Shown: one piece after another, positions 24,290-37,326 of the stretch
Layout of the letters: every line of letters begins with the position of its first letter
How positions within the stretch are numbered: position 1 is the first letter of the stretch
Origin: Lates calcarifer
Lineage: Eukaryota; Chordata; Actinopteri; Centropomidae
DNA length: 64,000 bases
Direction: 5' to 3'
NCBI RefSeq assembly: GCF_001640805.2
Contig: NC_066850.1
Span: 2,825,549 to 2,889,548, forward strand
The notes under the pieces: model-generated
Told to the model about the DNA's origin: nothing
What the model saw: the letters and a program-made list of their open reading frames with translations, nothing else
Databases searched by the model: none
Translations under genes and position numbers: made by a program

Positions 24290-24850
24290 TTTCTCTAACC
24301 CAGTGATTCCTAGCCAAAGATAATTTTACCCCTAAGGGCACTTCTGAAGTTGCTAAGGGGTTGCTAATGCAAAAAAAATAAAATAAAAAAGTAACACAGA
24401 GCAGTAGGCTACATGCTGCAACTAAGAATATGCAAAAACTTGTTAACAAGCAAGCAGAGAATTTTCATTGGCTAGCTAAATGTAATGAATGAGTTCAAAT
24501 AATAACCTTTATCAGTTATTGTTGGCTAAAATGTATGGAGAGATTGATTTTAACCAAAAAGTAAATAACCACAGTATAACTGGATAAATGATTCTCGTGT
24601 GTAAAGATTTGAAACAGATGTTAGCCAAACGTACAAGCTAACACTAAAGGATAAACAGCTGAAATTGCTAAAAGTATTGGCGAATGGTTTTGATGGATAT
24701 GGTTTAAATTTTAAACCAAACGTATCAGCTCAATGGTTCTGGTGGATAAATGGTTAACATAGCCCATGATAGCTTAAAGTAATGGATATTTTCAAAACTA
24801 AGCTGAAAGTACTGGATAGCTAAAGCTAGTGCTAGTTGATGTAGAAAGCT
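24290..24850. repeat. Degenerate dispersed repeat of teleost type
   Basis: It starts with CCCAGTGATTCCTAGCCAAAG and a CCCCTAAGGGCAC block that resemble a dispersed element common in fish. It continues with imperfect internal repeats: GCTGAAATTGCTAAAAGTATTGG near 24660, AGCTTAAAGTAATGGATA near 24771 and AGCTGAAAGTACTGGATA near 24801. No terminal repeats or coding remnant were found. Family not assigned. Confidence 0.5.
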
Positions 24851-26325
24851 AAATGTGATAAATGTCCAGCTTCTGCCACTGTATGTGGTAACAGTATGAA
24901 TGTCCAATGACAGCCAAGTTGTATGAAAGAAAATGATTGTAGCAACATCCACAAAAAACCCCAAAAAAGATTCAAATGAACATGATGTGTGGTGTTGATG
25001 AAGTGGTAGCTGAGCTCATCTGACATGGCTGTGAGGGTACACCAGTCAAAAAAAACCCCACTGCTCTAAAGCACACATGTTCAGTGAAGCTGTCACAGGG
25101 TAACAAATGTGAAAACCATACCACAGCTTCCTATTTGGCTCCCAAGGTGGGAAAGTTGCAGTGCTGCAGGACAGGAGGCATCTCATGAAGATGAATGTAT
25201 GCGGTGAGAGAAGAGCACTGACGGCTGGCGAAATGTTTGCTCAACTCAAGTCAGGTTCTTGGAGCCCGAGTGTGTTTGTGTATGTGTGCAGATGGGTGAA
25301 CACCAAACCCAAATTGTCACATACTGTTTCCTGCTAAACACCTGGCTGCAGCTCAGGACAACTGGCCCGTTAGTGCGGAGGTAATTATGGTTTCCATTAA
25401 TTCCAGTAATCAGGGGTTGACCCCCAGAGCCTTACATCCTGCACTGGTGTATTTCCACAGCAGGCCTCTTTGTGGAATATCTCTCACCACTGCAAACACA
25501 AATGTCATGCATTTTCAGTCAGGGAGAGACAGCGCTCTTATCTGCCACTTAGAAACAACAATAGCCTTGTTGAAACTCTTCCTGCAGAGTGCCTTTCAGA
25601 GCTTCCTATTACCTGACTGGATTCCACCTTTAAGAGATGCTTGACAATGTTACCACATTTTGCTGATAATTGAAAATAACTACCTGCAAGTAAGAACCTG
25701 CGGTGCATTGTACACATGCAGTTATGCCTGTTATTCTCAGCAGAAATAAAACCATAGAAACATCATGGCCCATTAAAACCTACCACCAATTCAATTATAA
25801 AATCTCTCCAGAGATTTAGTGACCTCATTTCAAGGTTTGCAAACTTGCATTTGAAAACTCCCCAGCGGTTGCCTCTGCTAATTACATGATTTATGGTGTA
25901 ATTTATGGAGGCAGGGAGGTGCAGCAACTAAGCAGCACTTGCCATCAATCAAAATGAAAAGTGTAATGTCGTTTTCCATCATTTTGTTTCATACTTTTTT
26001 ATACCTTCTCTCCCACAACCCTCAATCAAAATGGCTGTTTTGATGAGGCTGTAAAGTGATTTGAATTTGCTGAAAAGCTCGGGGTCATGGTAACTCCCAG
26101 TTGCCATATGTAATTTTGTACAAATTATGCTAGTGTGCCTCAGGTATTTCTGTCATCATAACACAAATATGGTACCAACAGGTTCCCATGGAGTCCTCTT
26201 GAGCCTGGTTGGAACCTGAGAACCCTAGGGGCCATGACTGAGTCCACTTCTCCTCTAAACACCACATCACACTGATTTTAATTTGCCTAACGCTGCCTCT
26301 GTGGGAGCAGAAGTGTGGGAATGAC
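24851..26325. other. Gene-free interval with a CNE-like block
   Basis: No coding exon. The part from about 25,380 to 26,000 is unique and free of simple repeats. It has homeodomain- and PBX/MEIS-like sites, such as GCTAATTACATGATTTATGG near 25,879 and CATCAATCAAAATG near 25,943. Enhancer function is only a guess. Confidence 0.3.
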
Positions 26326-27010
26326 AAATGAAAAAAAAGTCGGGAAGTTAAAAAAAGGGGGGAAACGGAGAAGAAGGGTGCAGAAAAGAGCGGGAGTTTG
26401 ATGTCTGAGAAAAAAATGCATGCACACATACGCACACACACTGAAGGGTTCCCGAACATGCACCCGTCAGCTTGTTTTTCGGAGCTGCAGGTGCAGCGTC
26501 CAGCTGCAGCCCTGCCATGCATGCCAGGGATCTGAATCATTTCCCCCTCTTTTCAGAGGAGGAGCCATCAAAGCATATGGAGAACATAACAGCGAGGCAG
26601 GAGGAGGTGGGGAGAGGAGAACGGTGGAGAGAGGGAATTGGGTGGGGGGGGTGAATTTGACAGGAGGAGAGGTGAAGTGGTAGGAAGTGGAGAGGAGAGG
26701 GGAAAAAAAGGATTAGAAGGGGAGGGTTTCCATTTCCCCTGCTGCTAAACCGTGTTACAGCAAACCCTGGGAGCGGGAGGGGGGGGTTGAGGAGGAGGAA
26801 AAGACGGAGGGAGGTAGAGCAGAGGAGGGTGCTGGACGTGCAGAGTGAAGGTAGTTTTTGAGGAGAGCAAAACCATTGTGGGCTCTGAGCTTGGCCCTTT
26901 TTTCATGGCCTCTGTTTCTCTCCCTTTAATCTTAAATTTTGTAAGAAAGAAGAAGGGCGAGAGAGGCTCAGAAATAGCCAGAAAGAGAGAGAGAGTGTGG
27001 ATGTGAGGGG
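26326..27010 (+). repeat. Purine-rich (GA/G) block on the plus strand
   Basis: Long stretches of GGA/GAGG/GGGG with few pyrimidines, densest at 26,570-26,720 and 26,770-26,830, including G runs of seven to eight bases. Not coding. Confidence 0.7.
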
Positions 27011-27659
27011 GTGGGGGGCAGAGAAGCTCAGGGCCACACACATAGCTTTCCAGGCCTGAGGGTGCGTCAGTCAGGCCTGTCTGCATGTGGTCTGCTGTAT
27101 GTGTCCAAGTTTATCCACACCACTATTACACCACCATTAGTCATGGCATCTGATGACAAGGGTTAAAATCCTTCTCTCTTTCCCTCCGTCTTTTGTCTCC
27201 TGTTCACTCGTTCAGCTCAGAGGACCTTTTAAAGGGTCATACCCCCAATTTTTTACATTTTCCTATCTCACCTTACATCGTCTGACTTTGTGTCTACACT
27301 GAGCGCGGAGAGGGAGTCTGTCTGGAGCCTGAAGGAGTGGACTCGGCCACACACACTCAGACCAGACATACACACTCTCGCGCGCACAGACCGGTCGCAG
27401 GGGATTCTTTGTCAGAGTAGTTACAGGGTGGTCCGGTCTGCAAGTGTTTGTACGTAGTCTCATCTCTCTTCATGTGGTTTGTATGTGTGGACTAACTTTG
27501 TGTGTGTCCTGAAACTCTAATATGTCCTATGATAAGTCTTCACAATGCTGTAAGAAAGCAGATTTATTTAGGATTTAGGCAGAAAATTTGTAGCTCTAGA
27601 GGGTTGAAGAGACAAAGGCTGCAGAAATCATTCCACCTTGTGCATCATATTTACTATTT
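27011..27659. other. Gene-free interval
   Basis: Low-complexity pieces and short TG/CA runs only. Nothing further recognised. Confidence 0.4.
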
Positions 27660-27840
27660 TATGGTCATCCATCCAATAATTGTTGAGAAATTTCTCTCAG
27701 AACAACAAATTTGAACCATGTGGTGTTGCCATTGGAAAAGTGATTTTCTGGGGACCATGAACGTCTGCACAGAATTTCATGACAACTCATCCAGTAGCTG
27801 TTGAGATGAGCCTGGATCAAAGTGATAGAACAAAAGCCAG
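27660..27840. repeat. Dispersed repeat copy, GGGGACCATGAA family
   Basis: Shares GGGGACCATGAACGTCTG(C)ACAGAA and CCATCCA-ATAATTGTTGAGA-like segments with the copies near 34,955-35,345 and 40,705-40,885. This family is common in percomorph genomes; class not assigned. Confidence 0.55.
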
Positions 27841-30599
27841 ATAATGCAACTGTCAGCTAGCATGACTAAAAAGACACACATGAATCTTAGTGTGTCTGAA
27901 TACATGCATCTCTTTTTCTGCACTCTCCTCTCAGCGTCCCGCCTTCTCGCCAACATTAACAATGTGACTGCCAGCCAGTCCACAACAATCATAATATCTT
28001 TTCCTGTGAAGTCTACCATCTGCTGAAAGGATAATCTAGATGAAATGTGATCCGCTCGTACCTGCCATGGCGCTCACTCCGGCACACTTGTAGTTTTACA
28101 GTGGGCCAGCATGACATAAAACAGCTTGACTGACAATTACTGCTCGCTATAAAAAGGGGAGAATATATAGTAACACGTGGTTTTCACATTAACGTCGGGC
28201 TTATGTTTGAGTATGTGTGTGTTTTATGTATGTATGCATAAGGAATCAGGAATCGTTTTGCCACTTGTTGTAATAAGTTGATGATGATTTCATATTCTGG
28301 GCTGATGTCAGCTGTAGTAATTGAGGACTTTTTTTTGAAAAAACAGGACTAATGTGCAGGCATGCAGAGCATAGCTGGGCGTGTTGAGAGAGAGGTGCTA
28401 TTTGCAGAGAGAGAAAATTGCCTGACAACTGTACGCGCTGCCTGTGAGTAATGTTGCCATGAGGAAGTACGCCCATACAAATAGGCTCTGTCTTTAAGCT
28501 GTCACTCAGCCATTCATCATCCTGTGTATTTATTCCCGGGGATTAGAAATGCTTATCTCCTGGTGGCCGTGTTTATTTTCCCCCAGAGCTGTCACAAGAG
28601 TGCTTTTAGCTGCTGCCTCCGTGTGCTTCCACTCAGGTGTAGGATTTGTTATTATGCTGCTTTAAAATCTGTCTCCACCTCAGATTCTAGATGATGATGA
28701 CCTTGAAAAATACCACCATTCAACAGTATTTGACTCACATTTTGGGAGGGTAATAGTACATTTTGTCCAAATAACCTTGAAACTTTCCACAGGTTTCTTG
28801 TAAGTCCAGCCAAGATACTATCAAGTCTCTGAAGATATGCAGTATATTGCAGTGCTCCAAAAGTTGTATCTTTACTGTAATACTTTGGCTCCTGCTGCTC
28901 TCCACTTAAGATGACAGTAATAGAAAACATGTTGGGATGAAATAAATATGTTTCTGCTTTATTTTGGTCCTCTTCATTTTCCACTTCAGCCAGTCTTCAC
29001 AGTGCTCCTGTAAGTTTTTAACTGGCACACGTCTGGAAAGTTCTGGGGAAAAAGTAGAGAAGGTTTTCACTACCCCAGCGTGATGTGATTTGATTCAGAC
29101 TGATGCTTTAAACACTGAAACTCCATTATTGTAAAAATAAATAAATACTGAAAATATATGCAACATATATTCAGTTTAAATGATCTGACAAGCTCAGAAA
29201 ATAGAGGGAAGAACAGTAAAAGTTTGGCATGAAGAGACTCCAAGCACATGAGAAATATATTGGAGTGTACAGTAATAAAGAGGAGTGTGTCAGAGCACAG
29301 AAATATCATGAAGAGATCAGATCCAGATCGGTCTTTTGTTAAGGTGTAACGCAAAGGTTTGGAGCACGTGGATTGATCCACATCTTATAATCTTATAAAA
29401 TAATAACTCCATATTAGATTTCTGAAGGAGGAAAACACAGTTGCACTGGTTGAAAATTTTAACTCTCTTCAACCTCTGACCACACCCAGCTGTGATGTAG
29501 CTGCAGTGCCACGCATCATCGCAGCTGCACAGATTGTGGGAAAAGCAATTTGTTACCACCACGAGCAGGGTTTTATTTTTTAATAGTACAACAGCACAGA
29601 CTTTACAGTTTGACATTACTATGTCTTCATCAGATTCAAAATGGACGAAGACAGAAGACATATACATGTATATTCAACCTAGAACAGATGTACCTTTGTC
29701 ACTGAGTAATAAATAAAAGTGGATTTCAAATCTTTTGGACAGTGAATCCAAGACAGGCTCAAGGTTCCTAGAAAACTACAGCTGGAACAAAACATTACGC
29801 TCTGAGCTCCAGCTACTTTTACTGCGCCAGACCTTAAAGGCGCTTATGGAAGTTTTTGCTGTTGCTAACATAGTCAATGTTAGCATTAAGAGACGCACTT
29901 TTAAGAGACAATGGGAAATAAAAAGTGCAGCCCTTTTGTTTTTTATTTATTTATTTATTTGTAGTTTCTAAATGCCACATGATTCACTTGCCCATTTTTA
30001 GCGTAGAACAGACACTGCCATTCCCGGCCGACGACAGACATCATGGCAGACATACTGCGCTGTATGTACAGTTCACATGAGGTAGCTGGACCTCATTTTG
30101 ATAAATGTGGGAAAAGGGGAAGTGGCTGGGCTGTGTGTTATCTGTGTACCGTCCAAGCCACTGACTACGCCGTGTCCTAGGAGTGACAAGCACAGTTGTG
30201 TGTGTGGTAGCTGGCAAACGCCTCAGGCCTGTCTCGCTATACAACGGAGGGAGTCTGGGAGACAGTGCAGAGGTTTCAGCTAATTCTCCCCAGGATGTTC
30301 CACTGCTCCACGAGTTGATATGTACAAAACTGTCCAGAGAGAGAAAAAATGTTGTGAAGGAAAGTAAAGTGTGATTGCACTCAGCTCATGAGCTCGTTTT
30401 TGGCTGAAGAGCAAACCAAAGACATTTAATGAAATCTTCTAAATGACATATGGGTCAATTTGGCTGCAATAACCCTTGAACATTTGAACATTTGGTTCCA
30501 AAATGAGATATCCATTATTGGAAAAAGGTGAAACTTCGTCTTGCCAAACAGCACACAGTGAAACAGTGAAGAAACCTCCATTGACAAAACACTTTTACA
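27841..30599. other. Gene-free interval
   Basis: AT-rich sequence without coding exons. About 28,500-28,640 is a unique, repeat-free block containing GTCACTCAGCCATTCATC. The rest shows nothing notable. Confidence 0.4.
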
Positions 30600-33500
30600 T
30601 GTTGGATACTCTTTATTTTAGAAACAGTGATTAATGACATTCACAGAAAGTCTTTTTCCTCTCTAATATTGCATCTTGGAAGTGAGCTTTTCATTTTCTG
30701 CTGCTGCAAAAGCAACATTCCCCTCTCCAGCCAAACCTTTCCAACTTTGGACTTTAAAATGAACAAGCTGATTGATTGACTTATGGACACTGGCCAGGGT
30801 GTCCTCATGTGAACTGTCTGAATCAGAAAGGCCTCCACTGTGGTGGGAGATAAAGTCAGCTCTCTCCAAAAACCGCAGCAGGTGGCCTGTGTTTGGGTTG
30901 TACACTAGCTTAGTATCAAGTTACCTCCTTATACACATGTTATCAATTAGTATAGATCCTCAGTGTGGTGGAGCCGATTGCTCATCGCTCTCTGCCGTCT
31001 CTCTTCCAAACCCAAAGATATGAAGAGAGAAACAGTAGTAAACAACAGAACCTGGCCCATCCTGCAAAAATGCAGTTTACACTTCAGCAGCTTTTATAAT
31101 CAATTACGTGTTGAGGTTTCAAATAAACCTGGGAGAGGGTGGTCTAGTGGTTGAAGCTCACTAGTTGCATCAAAAATCTTTTAGCAGCTGTGACAGGCAT
31201 TATAAATGTCAAGTATTGATGCACTGATGGTGCCTGGGCAAAAAAAAGACAACTTAAAGAGCTGTGCATATTAATGTAAAAGCACAGGTGTGGTACAGTC
31301 GGGCCTGTGGATGAATTCCTGAGAAATAAAGCAGGCGTCTGTAGACGATGGAATCTGACTGGACCCATCGGAGAGGAAAAAGCTGTGATTCCGAAAATCG
31401 TCCGTCACTTAGTCCCATTCAGAAATATGTCTGGGACCAGTCCTATGTGAAACACTTGTACAAACACAGACTTTGTCCTTTTATACATCTTGGCTGTCGG
31501 TCTCTTAGAGAGCTGCCTCCAGGGAAGGGTCTCCTTCCAGTCAGTTTCCACTCAGAAGAAACCATAACACATCCTGACCTGGCTACAGAGACCATGACCA
31601 TTTCAGACAGTGTGTACGCAAGAGAGACAGATACACAGACAGAAGAAATTAGTGTGAACTGAGGTAAAATATGTAACTGTTTGAGGGGGCGGAAATGATT
31701 TGATTAAAATGCCAAAACAACTCAAACACAGGTGGTAGCAAAAAGGCATTAATTACCATCTTTAATTCTGTCTTTGAACCTAATTAAATAGTTAATTAAA
31801 TAGCAAATGTTGTTTCAGGTCACAAACCCAAACCCTCCTTGTGTTCCTGTGTGTGGCATTACACTAAAGGAGCTCCTGGTCTACTTTGATGTAACCACAA
31901 CTGAAGAATACTCTGCTAACTGCTCTTCCAGGTAAGAAACAATTGTAGTTTTTCCAGTTTTCATGCCCTTCCAGTTACTGTTCATCAAGGTAAACTGCTG
32001 TCCCACATCTTCCAGTCACTGTTCTTCCAGGAATAAAAGTTGCGGAATAGTCCCTTACTTTTCTAAGATTTCTTGATCTTGTCAAACAAGTGAACCACAG
32101 GAAACCCTGTAGTGCAAGAGAACAGAGTTGATTTTGCCTGACATATTGGATCATCAAACTTAAGCCCCAGATAACCATCTGACTCCAGTAAGCAGCAATC
32201 GTTGGACACGTCCTCGTCCACATAAGCCTCAACAAGCCTCAACAGAATGATCAACTTGGACTGCAGAGTTCAACACAACTCAGGTATTTTCTTCACTGCT
32301 AAAGTTGTGTCAACTCTAATTAGTCACCGAGTTACGACTTTCTCAGCTTGTGATTGCTTTTGCAGTCATGGAAATCAGAGTAATCTGCCATATCAGCAAT
32401 CCTGCAAATCACTGTTTGTGTTTGTACTTTGTGCAACACCACACAATACTTTACTCTCTGTGATTTCAGCAATCTGCAGGTCAGTGTGCTAAGATACTTT
32501 CTCTAGCATTACCATTGCTAACAACACTGTAGTTATAGTGGAACGAGAGGTGACTGTGACTCTTGACTCTCAAGAGGTGTCTGATTTGTCAGAGCTGTTC
32601 TCAGTCCTGTTGGTGTCTGCTGCTTTCAACCATGTTTCTCAGCACTGTGCTCTCGTGTGTGCCGCAGAAGAAGTATGAAGTGAATGCATGGGAAAAGTTG
32701 CATTTTAATGAAAAGAAAATAACGGGGGAAAACAAACCAAAAAAAATCATAATGAAAAAATATATTCTTTATTTGTAATAATAACCACAATAATAGAATT
32801 TATAAATATTGCTGTATAGCCTGGGGGCAATTCACATAGCACTGCTGGTAGTGTATGTGTAACAGTTAATGATAAATGAAGCAATTTAACACTGTGGCCC
32901 TTAATTTTTTGGAACCAATTTGCTGATAAATATGAACTGCATTGGCCAAAGCTAATACAGGCGTAAATAACAGACATACAAATTGTGTTTTATTGCCATT
33001 AAATCCAGATGTTTGGCTATGGGAGCATTCGGGGTAACAGGTAGGGCCTGTAGCCCCGTCAGGAACTCTCTAAATCCCCCAGCTCTCTGCACTGGTCCCG
33101 ATACAGCTCATTAAACTGTGATTATACTGCTCCCAAGGGTTTGGGCACCGGACCAGCTCATTATAAAGGCAACAGAAAACAGAGCTCACAGAGTGAATCG
33201 TAATAATGCAGTGTGCCTCCAATCAGTATCATCTGCGAGGGTAGTTTGTCTCAAAACAAAGAGCTTCACATTGAATTTTCAGAAACACATTAGCCTAAGT
33301 CGGGTGTAAAGAAACATTAAACAGGAAGCCAGAGCTTTACCTTAGAAAGGAAACTTGTGCTAGAATGTGCCATAGGGTGCTACAGGCGATTACCATCAGA
33401 ATTAGTGGCTGGCTGACCCCATGTGCCCTCCCGAACACTCTATTTCCAAGCTAATGGCGTACTCCACCGTTAACCTATCACAGGCAGTTACAAGATCTGG

Positions 33501-34060
33501 TAGGACTTGAAGCACATGTGAGGGAGTCTGGTCAAATTAATCTGACCCAATCAAGAACAGATTTTAAAGGCAGGTGTTTGAGAGGAAATGCCTGGGAGGT
33601 CTAGTCCTCACTTCTCGGTGAGTCCTTTAATCAGGGTGCTTATGGCTTCTTGGCAAAAATGACATGCCAACATGTTCAAGTTTGTTAAGGTAATTCCATA
33701 AAAAGGTGAACGAGTGTTAACCTTTACTGGTCAATGTTCTGCTTTAGTTAAAACATCTAATCAGTGTTAATTTTATCCTTGAATTTAGGTTTTTTGCAAT
33801 AACTAACTAATATGAAGCCAAAGCCAACAACTGATTAGCTTAACGTGGCATAGCAACTGGAAGCGAGGGCAGCTAACCTGGTTCTGTCCATAGGTTTATG
33901 TTACAACCAAAGTCCATGGGTAAATTTACGAGTGCCTCAATTATACTAGTTTCTTCGAGTTAGTGCAACCATTAGAAATTACCAAGCACAGCCAAATCAT
34001 GTGTCCGACAAGCCCAACTTCATCTCAAGTTTATGTAGGTTTCAGTTCCCAAATTGCGTC
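30600..34060. other. Gene-free interval with short open stretches
   Basis: Two minus-strand open stretches (about 30,905-30,663 and 32,254-32,063) have protein-like composition, but no recognisable family and no splice context. A tRNA A-box-like piece lies at 31,140-31,150 without a B box. The block 33,000-33,200 is unique and repeat-free. Part of a common TTAGCTTAA-containing repeat lies near 33,830-33,900. Confidence 0.3.
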
Positions 34061-34235
34061 CAAGGGATTGGTGGAGTTGGACTGGGAGCCGCCAATCAGG
34101 AAGCAGGAGGCAGGAAATGAGGTGAGGAGAGGTCACGTCTTCCCAGCTGAAGCCAATCATACATCAGGGACTGCACATCCCAATTAGCATACAGAAAACA
34201 ATAAAAAAGGGTTACACACAGAAGAAGTTGGCAGC
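34061..34235 (+). promoter_or_regulatory. Promoter-like cluster of CCAAT boxes with TATA-like element
   Basis: Within 120 bases there is an inverted CCAAT (ATTGG, 34067-34071) and three direct CCAAT boxes (34092-34096, 34153-34157, 34180-34184), the last merging with ATTAGCAT. A TATA-like ATAAAAAAGG follows at 34201-34210. An ATG in fair context occurs at 34293, but the reading frame behind it (to 34610) matches no family I know. Confidence 0.35.
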
Positions 34236-34239
34236 AGCA

Positions 34240-34954
34240 GTATCAGTCCTCTTGTCTCATTCTCAGAGAGGCAGCTAAACGCATTGCTGAAAATGTGGAA
34301 CAGCTCCTTCAAAGGGAAACGAAATGCCAAAAATGAACACTCAAAAATGACAAAAAAGGCAGTTGTTCTGTTAGAGACTGAAAGGCAAATATATGAGATG
34401 CAGAAAAAGCATGGTTACCCAGGCGCCATTTCAGTAGTTACACTGAAACCACTTCACTGCCATAATCATCATCATTTCAACAATCTCTGTCTCTGTGTCT
34501 GTACTTCTGTTCACCTACTTGTGGTTGGTATTTCAAGCAGGCAAAGATTAGAAGTGGTGTCAAGTATCCTGCTCTATGTCTGGCAATGTAACCTCCCTCC
34601 CGTGTTTTGACAGTCATTAATGAGTGCAGATAATGCAGCGACTGAGAGTGTTAAAGCCTCTAATGGAGAGCACATCCAAATGTATGCCAAAACAAGCATT
34701 CTTTGTGAAGAGAGGGCAGGATGTTACTGTAATACCTTTGTCTGGTGCCAGACTGTGGGGATTGGCCTCGATGATAGCTGGAGTGTGGTGGATGCCAGGC
34801 TGAATACCAAGACAGTGAATTTACAGAAGATGCAGACTGAGGAAACAATGGCTTTAACAGATACCAATGACAGCTTGAAAAGCTCTCTACTCAAGAGAGA
34901 TACGACACTAAATCATAAATGTCATTGAAACTTCTGTAGCCAGGGAAGCAGTTG
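34240..34954. other. Interval downstream of the promoter-like cluster
   Basis: Two adjacent open frames (34293-34610 and 34620-34928, plus strand) are present. They have no recognisable domain, and composition does not argue for coding. It may be a transcribed non-coding region, or nothing. Confidence 0.25.
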
Positions 34955-35345
34955 TATTTGTCTTTGTCAGGATATAACCAGACTGAAATATCTCAACAAC
35001 TATTGCCTGGATTACCATGAAATTTGGTACAGCCATTGATGGCATGCACAGGATAATGCCAGGTGTCAGGTGACCCCTTGACTTTTCCACTAGCACCACC
35101 ATGAACTTAACATTTGTGGTTTTTGAAATGCCTCGACAACTGTTCGGTAGATTGCCATGAAAACTGGTACAGACAGTCGTGTTCCCCTCAGGTTGAACTA
35201 TCATAGCTTTGCCAATCCCTTAATTTTTGCCTCCATGAGGAATGAAGAAAACTGTGCTAAACTAAGGACATTCCCATCACCCTCAGCTTTATATTGTTTT
35301 TAGAGCTAATTAGCAGGCTAACACGCCAAATTAAGGTGGTAAAGT
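34955..35345. repeat. Dispersed teleost repeat with internal tandem units
   Basis: Two related units about 137 bases apart share TCAACAACTATTG/TCGACAACTGTTC followed by ATTACCATGAAA/ATTGCCATGAAA and TGGTACAG. This is a known kind of high-copy percomorph repeat; it has no coding capacity. It ends near the start of the Tc1 copy. Confidence 0.65.
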
Positions 35346-35482
35346 AGCATGCTTATGTTCCCTCACTTGGACTGTGTGCAAGATTTTTGTCATGGTTTTT
35401 TCAAACTAAGGTCCAAAGTATTTCAAGTCGTTTACTCTAATTTGTCTAACATTAGCCCCAAAACAGACACCAGAAGTAACTA

Positions 35483-36120
35483 CAGTTGTGGTCAGAAGTT
35501 TACACACGCTCATCATGGACATCAGTGTCATAGTAATATTGGGCTGTCAGTAATTTCTTTTAATTGTTCATTCTGGGGGGTCAGAACGAGAGTACAACAT
35601 AAATCATCAATGGAAAAAACATGAATTTGGCACAACCAATATTTAGCTGAATGTCCTAAGTGCTACCTTGACCAGAGGTCAAAGGAGCCATCAACAAGAC
35701 TTTGGCAGAATTCTGGTTGAACATTTCTTAATGGAGTCCAGTTGTTCATTTCCTGGCATGGGTCTGGCTTTTAAGCACAGTCCACACATGTTTGATAGAG
35801 TTGAGGTCAGGGTTGTGGGAAAGCCATTCAAAAAGCTTGATGTTAGCCTGCTTTATCCATTCCACATCCAGCTTTGATGTGTGTTTGGGGTCACCGTCCT
35901 GTTGGAACGTCCTATTGTGTCCAAGTTTCAACCGTCTAGCTGATGGTTTGAGGTTATGCTGAAGAATTCTGCGGTTGTCCTCCTTGTCCATTATTCCACC
36001 CACTCTGCACAATGTACCAGTTCCACTGGCAGTAAAACAGTCCCAGAGCATGACACTACCTCCAGCATTTTTTACAGCTGGTACAGTGGTCTTGGAGTTG
36101 GCACTCATGAAGGCCCAGGT
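35483..36120 (-). mobile_element. Truncated Tc1/mariner (Tc1-like) transposon
   Basis: The left end begins after a TA dinucleotide (35481-35482) with CAGTTGTGGTCAGAAGTTT, the terminal inverted repeat typical of fish Tc1-like elements. The transposase remnant reads inward on the minus strand. The other end stops near 36,120 without a second inverted repeat, so the DNA-binding half and one terminus are lost. A full element would be about 1.2-1.6 kb. Confidence 0.9.
35746..36108 (-). pseudogene. Tc1-like transposase remnant, catalytic domain
   Basis: An open stretch of 120 residues covers the middle and C-terminal part of a DD34E transposase: GGSVMLWDCF, then FQQDGDPKHTSK with the second catalytic aspartate, then NPDLNSIKHVW. 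In active relatives the last motif is PDLNPIEHLW, so the catalytic glutamate is a lysine here. The N-terminal helix-turn-helix region and the first aspartate are missing, and stops follow the fragment. Inactive. Confidence 0.9.
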
Positions 36121-37326
36121 ATAAGATTACCTTTTTGTGTTTTGTTATTTTCGGATTCAGTGTATGTATGGTATGAGCCAATGCAGCATTTCCTCCCTTC
36201 TTTTTTTCTGTATGTTTTAAGTTTAATTAATAGGTCTGCTGAGTATTTTTATTTATGTCTAAATGCTCTAAAGTGAGACAGGAAGAGGAGAAAATGGAGG
36301 GGCATGACATGGGCCAGATTTAAATGCACGGCACTGCGGTCGCATACCATTCATGCCAGTCTGCTTGAGTAACCAGGACGCTGGGCCCTTAAAAATGAAT
36401 CAGTTCTTTAACTGAGACAGTATGAAATATGAAGGATACTGTAGAGCTGAGATGCAGGACAGAAGCCCTGAGCATCTCTCCACCTCATTCTGGAGAGAGC
36501 TCCTGTGTCATGTTCCCCGGGAATCGACTCAAGTGTTATACAGCGCTGGATCTACACCATGAAAGGGTGGTAACTGTCGTCCTGTTAACAAAACCGAGTC
36601 TGTGCACCGGATGTGTTTATTTTAAAACCTCCAGTAATTACTTAACTATGCCTTAAAGATATGCTCGGCAGACGAAGAATGCTGTGTGTATATTTAGAGT
36701 AAATGCTGGGATAGTTACAGTCAAAACACTATATAGCAGCTCTAATACACCACTGACATTAAAATGAACGGCTTCCTGGCACTAATGTGCTGGAAAGTCA
36801 TTCAAGGGAGACCTCAGCACTCATTTTCTATTAACGTTACACAGAACATTTGCAAATCTTCGCTGTTGAGAGCTGTGGTTGGTGTGCCATCGGGAGAGCT
36901 TTCAAACAATAGACAGAAGGGGTTTCCGCTGCTTTATGATGGAGAACCTGAGCCATGGCCGCCTGCCATCCACAGTGTACATGCTGCAGCTAGAAGGAAG
37001 GAGCTGGCACGGTACACAGAAATGTGAGGGCACACACATCACTTTGATCTTCAGAGTCGTTTGATGCTCTCGTTGAAAAGACAGAGTAATCTGGTCCTGA
37101 GGTGTGTTTTATCCATTAGGGCCAACTTTAACTATTACAAAATAACCATCTTCACATGAAAAAACGAGCGCTCGCTGCAGTTTTATCGCTAATCTTCATT
37201 TTCAAAGAAATCTCAGTAACACAATAACACTGTACGTTAATCTAGCGGCTAAAATTTCTATTGAAATCTGTGGCTGACTCTCGGAATGACGTGTTCAAAC
37301 CGAGCCAAGTGGTTTGTGTGCAGCCT
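36121..37326. other. Gene-free interval with CNE-like blocks
   Basis: No exon recognised. Unique, repeat-free blocks lie at about 36,290-36,420 and 36,740-37,030. Function unknown. Confidence 0.3.

Noticed and set aside
24290..24850. Assignment to a hAT transposon
   Set aside because: The opening resembles hAT-type non-autonomous elements, but I see no matching terminal repeat or 8-bp duplication.
30663..30905. Minus-strand coding exon with DSDSSHED-like acidic sequence
   Set aside because: No splice sites fit, no family is recognised, and there are no neighbouring exons.
31131..31165. tRNA gene or tRNA-derived SINE head
   Set aside because: TGGTCTAGTGG resembles an A box, but there is no B box or cloverleaf downstream.
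33660..33690. p53 response element near AACATGTTCAAGTTTG
   Set aside because: The half-sites break the RRRCWWGYYY pattern, and the site is over 30 kb from the p21-type gene.
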